NCBI GenBank assembly: GCA_000153385.1
Contig: CH672375.1
Span: 230,352-294,351 of the forward strand
DNA: 64,000 nucleotides
Direction: 5' to 3'
From: Flavobacteria bacterium BBFL7
Lineage (GTDB): Bacteria > Bacteroidota > Bacteroidia > Flavobacteriales > Flavobacteriaceae
Positions 58,615 to 64,000 of this stretch are shown here, piece after piece; within the stretch, counting starts at the first letter, position 1; every line of letters begins with the position of its first letter. Below the pieces are notes generated by a model, which ran no database searches, was not told the DNA's origin, and saw only the letters and a list, made by a program, of their open reading frames with translations. Both the position numbers and the translations under genes were made by a program.

Positions 58615-60801
58615 ATGTCTACATTAAGATTTAATGCTTTAAAAGAAACACTCAATCGCCAGCCTATTGAAGTGAATGAACCACAACGTCGTAGTGAAAT
58701 ATTCGGTAAGAATGTATTCAATAAATATGCGATGCGTCAGCACTTAACTAAGCAAGCTTATAAAAGTGTTATAGACGCTATGGAAAACGGCACTAAAATA
58801 AGCCGTGAAGTAGCAGATCATATCTCTACAGGTATGAAAGAATGGTCTATACAAAATGGAGCAACTCACTACACGCACTGGTTTCAACCTCTTACCGGTG
58901 GAACTGCAGAGAAACATGATGCTTTCTTTGAACTAGAAATGGATGGTGAAGTGATTGAGAAATTTGGTGGTGGACAATTAGTACAACAAGAGCCAGACGC
59001 TTCTTCTTTCCCTAATGGTGGGATTAGAAACACATTTGAAGCACGTGGTTATACTGCTTGGGATCCTACGTCTCCAGCTTTTATAATGGGAACTACCTTA
59101 TGTATTCCTACTGTATTTATCGCTTATACAGGAGAAGCTTTAGATAACAAAACACCTCTTTTAAGATCTCTTCAGGTAGTAGATCAAGCTGCTACTGATG
59201 TTTGTAAATACTTTGATAAAAATGTTTCTAAAGTAGTTGCAACATTAGGTTGGGAACAAGAATATTTTTTAATAGACGCTGCACTTGCTGACTCACGTCC
59301 AGATTTACAACTAGCTGGTCGTACATTATTAGGTCACTCATCTGCTAAAGGACAACAACTAGATGATCATTACTTTGGATCTATACCATCTAGAGTATTG
59401 AACTACATGCGTGACATGGAAACAGAATGTATGCTATTAGGTATACCTGTTAAAACACGTCATAATGAGGTAGCTCCTAACCAATTTGAGCTTGCTCCTA
59501 TTTTTGAAGAAGCAAACCTAGCGGTAGATCACAATTCATTATTAATGGATGTGATGAGAAAAGTAGCTTCACGTCATAATTTTAAAGTATTATTCCACGA
59601 GAAGCCATTTGCAGGTGTAAACGGTTCTGGGAAACATAATAACTGGTCTCTAGCTACTAATACTGGTGTGAATTTATTATCACCAGGTAGCACACCTATG
59701 AAGAATTTACAATTCTTAACATTCTTTGTAAATACGATTAAAGCGGTACATGATAATGAAGAATTAATAAGAGCTACCATCGCTAGTGCATCTAACGATC
59801 ACCGTTTAGGAGCAAATGAAGCGCCACCAGCAATTATTTCTGTATTCATAGGTTCGCAATTGACTAAAGTTCTTGATGAATTAGAAAAAGTAACTGATGG
59901 AAAGCTTTCTCCAGAAGAGAAAACAGATCTAAAACTTAATGTTGTAGGTAAAATTCCAGAGGTAATTTTAGATAACACTGACCGTAACCGTACATCTCCA
60001 TTTGCATTTACCGGTAACAAGTTTGAATTACGTGCTGTAGGTTCTACAGCAAACTGTGCAAACCCAATGACTGTGTTAAACGCAATTGTTGCACAACAAT
60101 TAATTGAGTTCAAATCGGAAGTAGATGCTTTAATTAAAGACAAAAAACTTAAGAAGGACGAAGCTATCTTTAATGTATTACGTGAGTACATCAAGCAATC
60201 TAAAAAGATACGTTTTGAAGGTGATGGATATGGAGAAGCATGGGAAAAAGAAGCTAAAAAACGTGGCTTAAGTAATAATAAAACGACGCCTACAGCTCTT
60301 AAAGCAAAAGTTTCTAAGAAAACCATCAAGCTTTTTGAAGACTTAAACATCATGAGTAAGATCGAGACAGAATCTCGTTATGAAATTGAAGTTGAGGAAT
60401 ATGCAATGCGCATCCAGATTGAAGGACGTATATTAGGTGATATCGCACGTAATCATGTGATTCCTACAGCAGTTAAATATCAAAACAGATTGATAGAAAA
60501 CGTAGTAGGATTAAAAGAAATCTACGGTAAAGAATTCAAGAAAGTAGCAAAAGAGCAAATGATTCTTATTGAAGAAATTTCAGAGCATATTGAGAAGATC
60601 AATAAAGGAATTACAGAAATGACTGATGCTCGTAAAAAAGCAAATAACGCTAAGAATGCCGAGGACACAGCAGCTCAATACTGTGACAAAGTAAAACCTT
60701 ACTTTGACGTGATCCGTTATAGCTGTGATAAATTAGAATTATTAGTAGATGATGAATTATGGCCACTTACTAAGTACCGTGAATTATTATTTACACGATA
60801 G
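58615..60801 (+). CDS. glnA: glutamine synthetase type III
   Basis: The 728-residue enzyme makes glutamine from glutamate and ammonia. It is the long type III form common in Bacteroidetes. Visible blocks include RRSEIFGKNVFNKYAMRQHLTKQAYK at the start, THYTHWFQPLTGGTAEKHD, GWEQEYFLI, TRHNEVAPNQFELAPIFEEANLAVDHNSLLMDVM, GSGKHNNWSLATNTG and RLGANEAPPAIIS, then a C-terminal coiled region. The neighbours are an antiporter and purM, and no nitrogen regulator is nearby. A terminator follows at 60825. Confidence 0.96.
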   Translation: MSTLRFNALKETLNRQPIEVNEPQRRSEIFGKNVFNKYAMRQHLTKQAYKSVIDAMENGTKISREVADHISTGMKEWSIQNGATHYTHWFQPLTGGTAEKHDAFFELEMDGEVIEKFGGGQLVQQEPDASSFPNGGIRNTFEARGYTAWDPTSPAFIMGTTLCIPTVFIAYTGEALDNKTPLLRSLQVVDQAATDVCKYFDKNVSKVVATLGWEQEYFLIDAALADSRPDLQLAGRTLLGHSSAKGQQLDDHYFGSIPSRVLNYMRDMETECMLLGIPVKTRHNEVAPNQFELAPIFEEANLAVDHNSLLMDVMRKVASRHNFKVLFHEKPFAGVNGSGKHNNWSLATNTGVNLLSPGSTPMKNLQFLTFFVNTIKAVHDNEELIRATIASASNDHRLGANEAPPAIISVFIGSQLTKVLDELEKVTDGKLSPEEKTDLKLNVVGKIPEVILDNTDRNRTSPFAFTGNKFELRAVGSTANCANPMTVLNAIVAQQLIEFKSEVDALIKDKKLKKDEAIFNVLREYIKQSKKIRFEGDGYGEAWEKEAKKRGLSNNKTTPTALKAKVSKKTIKLFEDLNIMSKIETESRYEIEVEEYAMRIQIEGRILGDIARNHVIPTAVKYQNRLIENVVGLKEIYGKEFKKVAKEQMILIEEISEHIEKINKGITEMTDARKKANNAKNAEDTAAQYCDKVKPYFDVIRYSCDKLELLVDDELWPLTKYRELLFTR

Positions 60802-60824
60802 TCTAACTAAAGCATAAATGATAC

Positions 60825-60857
60825 AAAGCCTCTAATTTAATTATTAGAGGCTTTTTT
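60825..60857 (+). terminator. glnA terminator
   Basis: A 12-bp stem (60825-60836 with 60843-60854) with a 6-nt loop and a T-tail. Confidence 0.78.
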
Positions 60858-60866
60858 CAATGCACG

Positions 60867-60880
60867 CTTTCGCGAAAGCG
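60867..60880. repeat. palindromic repeat GCTTTCGCGAAAGC
   Basis: Perfect intergenic copy just after the glnA terminator. Confidence 0.88.
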
Positions 60881-61008
60881 TGATTATAAGAAACAGAAAC
60901 CACATTTTATTAAACAGAATAGAAATATATAAATTCATTTCTTAACAACCTATTCATACTTTTTACTTAATACTTAGAACTTCATACCTCATAATTATAT
61001 GTAAATAG

Positions 61009-61016
61009 TAAATTTG
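61009..61016 (+). promoter_or_regulatory. promoter -7 box of purM
   Basis: TAAATTTG matches TAnnTTTG and ends 5 bases before the ATG. By the ffs spacing, transcription would begin at or beside the start codon. Confidence 0.45.
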
Positions 61017-61020
61017 CCAT

Positions 61021-62199
61021 ATGAGCCAAGACATTTCCAAAAGATATGCGCAGCGTGGTGTAAGCGCTGGCAAAGAAGACGTACATAACGCGATAAAAAA
61101 TGTAGACAAAGGATTGTTTCCACAAGCCTTTTGTAAAATAGTACCAGATACATTAACCGGTTCGCAAGATCATTGTCTTATCATGCATGCAGATGGTGCT
61201 GGAACTAAATCCAGTCTTGCTTATATGTACTGGAAAGAAACAGGTGACATTACAGTCTGGAAAGGTATTGCTCAAGATGCACTTATCATGAATGTAGACG
61301 ACTTACTTTGTGTAGGCGCAACAGATAATATCTTACTTTCTAGCACGATAGGTAGAAATAAAAACTTAATTCCTGGCGAGGTGATCAGTGCTATTATTAA
61401 TGGTACTGAAGAGCTCATTGCAGATCTTAAAAAACATGGTGTAGAAATCATATCTACAGGTGGAGAAACAGCAGATGTTGGTGATCTAGTAAGAACTATT
61501 ATCGTAGATTCTACAGTAACGGCACGTATGAAACGTAGCGATGTAGTGGATAATGCAAACATTAAAGCTGGCGATGTGATTGTAGGACTTTCTAGTTCTG
61601 GTCAGGCTACTTATGAAACAGAATATAATGGCGGCATGGGATCAAATGGTCTCACTAGCGCTAGACATGATGTATTTAATAAAACGCTAGCTCAAAAATT
61701 CCCAGAGAGTTTTGACGCAGCCGTACCAGAAGACTTAGTGTATTCTGGATCTCAAAATTTGACTAATCCAGTTGAAGGTAGTCCTCTAGATGCAGGTAAA
61801 CTAGTCCTTTCTCCTACTCGAACTTATGCTCCTATTATCAAAAAGATATTGAGCGATGTAAATCGTGCAGATCTACACGGTATGGTACACTGTTCTGGTG
61901 GCGCACAGACTAAAATTTTACACTTTGTAAATGATTTACATATCATTAAGGATAACATGTTTGAATTACCACCGCTTTTCAACATGATTCAAGAGGAATC
62001 TGGTACAGATTGGAAAGAAATGTACCAAGTTTTCAACATGGGACACCGCATGGAACTGTATGTAAATGAATCTATTGCACAACAAATCATTGATATCTCA
62101 AAATCCTTTAATGTCGATGCTCAAATCATAGGTCGTGTAGAAGCTGCTAGCTCTAAGAAGTTGACTATTGATAGTGAATTTGGAGTTTTTGAATATTAA
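61021..62199 (+). CDS. purM: phosphoribosylformylglycinamidine cyclo-ligase (AIR synthetase) PurM
   Basis: The 392-residue enzyme makes aminoimidazole ribonucleotide in purine synthesis. It has the blocks KRYAQRGVSAGKEDVHNAIK near the start, HADGAGTKSSLAY (ATP site), DALIMNVDDLLCVGA, GGETADVGDL and CSGGAQTKILHF. It is somewhat longer than E. coli PurM (345). The probable promoter lies so close to the ATG that the message may be leaderless. The next gene starts 2 bases after its stop. Confidence 0.92.
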   Translation: MSQDISKRYAQRGVSAGKEDVHNAIKNVDKGLFPQAFCKIVPDTLTGSQDHCLIMHADGAGTKSSLAYMYWKETGDITVWKGIAQDALIMNVDDLLCVGATDNILLSSTIGRNKNLIPGEVISAIINGTEELIADLKKHGVEIISTGGETADVGDLVRTIIVDSTVTARMKRSDVVDNANIKAGDVIVGLSSSGQATYETEYNGGMGSNGLTSARHDVFNKTLAQKFPESFDAAVPEDLVYSGSQNLTNPVEGSPLDAGKLVLSPTRTYAPIIKKILSDVNRADLHGMVHCSGGAQTKILHFVNDLHIIKDNMFELPPLFNMIQEESGTDWKEMYQVFNMGHRMELYVNESIAQQIIDISKSFNVDAQIIGRVEAASSKKLTIDSEFGVFEY

Positions 62200-62201
62200 C
62201 C

Positions 62202-62807
62202 ATGGACTATACTTTATCACAAAAGAGAATATTTAAATCTCAAGTGTTAACGATTGAAAAGGACAGGCTGAAAATTTCAATTAAGGATTTAAATAGCTCT
62301 CAAACATTTTACATGTTGTTTGAAGAAATTGACATTACTAAAATTCGAAATGAAAAAAAGTTTGAAATAATATTTTTAAGTATCAGTTTGTTTTTTGGAC
62401 TGTTCTTTTTTATAAATCTTTTCAACCCAAGCAATTATGAAGGTGACAGCACTACAATCATACCTGTTCTTATTTTTCTATTATCTGGCTTTCTTTGCAG
62501 TAGTTTTATAACGTTTCTATATTACCGAAATAACATAATCATACCATCTACCAGCGGTGTAATAGTGTTGTATAAAAACATTCCTGATGAAAAAACGGTA
62601 GACAATTTCTTAACTATTTTAAAAGAATCAATTAATCATTTTCTAAAAGAAAAATATGCTAAAGTAGATATTGATTTACCTAAAGAACAACAATTTAATG
62701 CTTACAATTATCTTAGAGAGCGAGATATCATATCAGAAGATGAATATCAAGATTTAAAGAAGAAATTAAAAAGTGGCAAAGAAGACTTTAAATCAATCGG
62801 GTTTTAA
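62202..62807 (+). CDS. two-helix membrane protein after purM
   Basis: The 201-residue protein has two central helices (about 55-75 and 86-108), a beta-rich N-terminus and a charged C-terminal helix. The ending DIISEDEYQDLKKKLKS resembles a SHOCT-like short helix. It lies 2 bases after purM, so it may be cotranscribed. I recognise no full-length family. Confidence 0.6.
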   Translation: MDYTLSQKRIFKSQVLTIEKDRLKISIKDLNSSQTFYMLFEEIDITKIRNEKKFEIIFLSISLFFGLFFFINLFNPSNYEGDSTTIIPVLIFLLSGFLCSSFITFLYYRNNIIIPSTSGVIVLYKNIPDEKTVDNFLTILKESINHFLKEKYAKVDIDLPKEQQFNAYNYLRERDIISEDEYQDLKKKLKSGKEDFKSIGF

Positions 62808-62879
62808 TCAATAATAATCACAATTTCACTTTTCTGTTATTGACATAATTCCTGTATAACAGACTAAAATATATTATCA

Positions 62880-63356
62880 TCAGCCTGTTATTATGTGCTT
62901 AACAATTTCTAACTTCGGCTCGATATATCGTTTACAAAACGGCGCGTCTGGCCTGGTTTTATAGTAATTCTGGATGGACTCGCGAGATGGTATAAACGCT
63001 ACAAAAGGTAACACTGCGGTGATGTAATTTTTACTACGCTTACGCGAAAGCGTGTTTATAATAGACTTCACTTTTTTTTCAGTCTCTACATTAAAGAAAT
63101 ATACCGCACTACGATAGTCTTCTCTCCTACTGTGTTGTTGTGTTGAAGCATGCGTTTCTAAATGAACGTCAATGAGTTGCTCTAGATCAACTAGAGTAGA
63201 GAAATGAACGATAACAGCCTCACTCATAGAATCGTAAGGTGTCTCACTAGAAATGTATCCTTGCTCTACTTTTACAACACCAGTCACTGCTTGAAAAACA
63301 GCCTCAGTACACCAGTGACAGCCGCCACCTAATCCTATTTTGAGAATTGTTTTCAT
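62880..63356 (-). CDS. msrA: peptide-methionine (S)-S-oxide reductase MsrA
   Basis: The 158-residue enzyme repairs methionine S-sulfoxide. It carries GLGGGCHWCTEAVFQAVTGV with the catalytic Cys. The usual GCFWC is GCHWC here. QGYISSETPYDSMSEAVIVHF follows the family. It is shorter than E. coli MsrA (212 residues). A one-mismatch copy of the palindromic repeat encodes TLSRKR inside (63038-63051). It complements the two MsrB genes at 33844 and 34300, though it is far from them. Confidence 0.9.
   Translation of the reverse strand: MKTILKIGLGGGCHWCTEAVFQAVTGVVKVEQGYISSETPYDSMSEAVIVHFSTLVDLEQLIDVHLETHASTQQHSRREDYRSAVYFFNVETEKKVKSIINTLSRKRSKNYITAVLPFVAFIPSRESIQNYYKTRPDAPFCKRYIEPKLEIVKHIITG
63038..63051. 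repeat. palindromic repeat GCTTTCGCGAAAGC, one-mismatch variant
   Basis: GCTTACGCGAAAGC inside msrA, encoding part of TLSRKR, as in csgG. Confidence 0.7.
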
Positions 63357-63418
63357 AGAGATTAATATAGTAAAAAATTGGGCCGAATTTTGTATTTTCG
63401 CAGGACTTGATATAGACC

Positions 63419-64000
63419 ATGATAGATAAATTAAATATAGTAAAAAATCGTTTTGACGAGGTTAATGATTTAATCATCCAACCTGATATTATTTCTGATC
63501 AAAAGCGATATGTTCAACTTACTAAAGAATATAAAGACCTTAAAGCTTTAATGGAAGTACGTGAAGAGTACATGACTCTTACCGCAAATCTAGATGAAGC
63601 AAAAGAAATCATAGCAGATGGTAGCGATGCAGACATGGTTGAAATGGCGCAGATGCAGTATGATGAGGCTAAAGAAGCTATACCTGAATTAGAAGAAAAA
63701 ATACGCATGATGCTGGTGCCTAAAGACCCAGAAGATGCTAAAAATGCCGTAATGGAAATACGTGCAGGTGCTGGTGGAGATGAGGCGAGTATTTTTGCTG
63801 GAGATCTTTTTAGAATGTATGAAAAATATTGTTCTAGTAAAGGCTGGAGCACTAGTGTGGTAGATACTAGTCATGGTACTAGTGGTGGTTATAAAGAGAT
63901 CATTCTAGAAGTAAATGGTGAAGATGTTTATGGAACACTTAAGTTTGAGGCTGGTGTACACCGTGTACAACGTGTACCTCAAACTGAAACTCAAGGTCGT
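63419..64000 (+). CDS. prfA: peptide chain release factor 1, 3' end missing
   Basis: The first 194 residues are visible. Residues 1-100 form the helical N-terminal domain, followed by [26 protein letters not shown] and [15 protein letters not shown], which are standard RF1/RF2 core blocks. The GGQ motif lies beyond the window. I choose RF1 because the gene starts with [18 protein letters not shown] and no RF2-type frameshift is seen. It ends translation at UAA and UAG codons. A box with one mismatch (TATTTTCG, 63393-63400) may be its promoter. Confidence 0.93.
   Translation, partial: MIDKLNIVKNRFDEVNDLIIQPDIISDQKRYVQLTKEYKDLKALMEVREEYMTLTANLDEAKEIIADGSDADMVEMAQMQYDEAKEAIPELEEKIRMMLVPKDPEDAKNAVMEIRAGAGGDEASIFAGDLFRMYEKYCSSKGWSTSVVDTSHGTSGGYKEIILEVNGEDVYGTLKFEAGVHRVQRVPQTETQGR

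Noticed and set aside
59799-60353. A 184-codon frame opposite glnA
   Set aside because: Shadow of a conserved long gene, with no independent support.

Overview
The window looks like a chromosome segment of a marine member of the Flavobacteriaceae, closest in style to Nonlabens or Dokdonia. The genus is an inference. The evidence is AT-rich DNA, Bacteroidetes-type promoters (TAnnTTTG as the -7 element), a fused CcoN-CcoO oxidase subunit, type III glutamine synthetase, many lipoproteins, a type IX secretion sorting tail, and a 14-bp palindrome (GCTTTCGCGAAAGC) scattered through genes and gaps. No phage, insertion sequence, CRISPR array, tRNA or large rRNA was seen.

Layout. 1-5697: cbb3 oxidase genes on the minus strand (ccoI, ccoS, ccoNO, ccoQ, ccoP, the last cut by the window edge), with a divergent Crp/Fnr-type regulator at 5698. 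Two 20-bp identical blocks containing an Fnr-like site precede ccoI and ccoS at the same distance from the promoter. 6387-10417: a short-chain dehydrogenase, the SRP RNA gene ffs, and a three-gene operon (glutaminyl cyclase, thioesterase, beta-helix lipoprotein). 10779-21377: a curli (type VIII, nucleation-precipitation) amyloid locus on the minus strand. It has four tandem, very long curlin-repeat subunits, a CsgB-like protein, CsgE, CsgF, CsgG with an added beta-barrel domain, and a propeller lipoprotein. 21741-34812: htpG, OmpA-type and other envelope proteins, a 7TM protein with a LytS/LytTR two-component pair, DNA-3-methyladenine glycosylase, a DEAD-box helicase, a paralogous lipoprotein pair, and two MsrB enzymes. 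35008-64000: mostly housekeeping genes (purE, M3 peptidase, ECF sigma factor with a small zinc anti-sigma-like protein, gcvP, KAS III, cyclophilin, NUDIX, a type IX cargo SGNH hydrolase, acyltransferase, pheT, ABC-F ATPase, transaldolase-like protein, antiporter, glnA, purM, msrA and the 5' part of prfA).

How the parts work together. The curli locus is the most interesting block. The curlins would be exported to the periplasm, passed by CsgE to the CsgG pore, guided by CsgF and assembled outside the cell, nucleated by the CsgB-like protein. Three of the four curlin genes are each followed at once by a small stem-loop with a 9-nt loop (core GTAGGGA in two copies, divergent in the third). The hairpin at the end of the whole cluster carries the same GTAGGG loop, and an orphan copy lies between two curlin genes. 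The 5' region of the cluster has one good promoter and several perfect palindromes. This suggests dedicated transcriptional and RNA-level control that I do not recognise from described curli systems.

Limits: all calls come from reading the sequence and from remembered family features. No alignment, structure prediction or database search was run. Promoters, hairpins and domain boundaries are visual.
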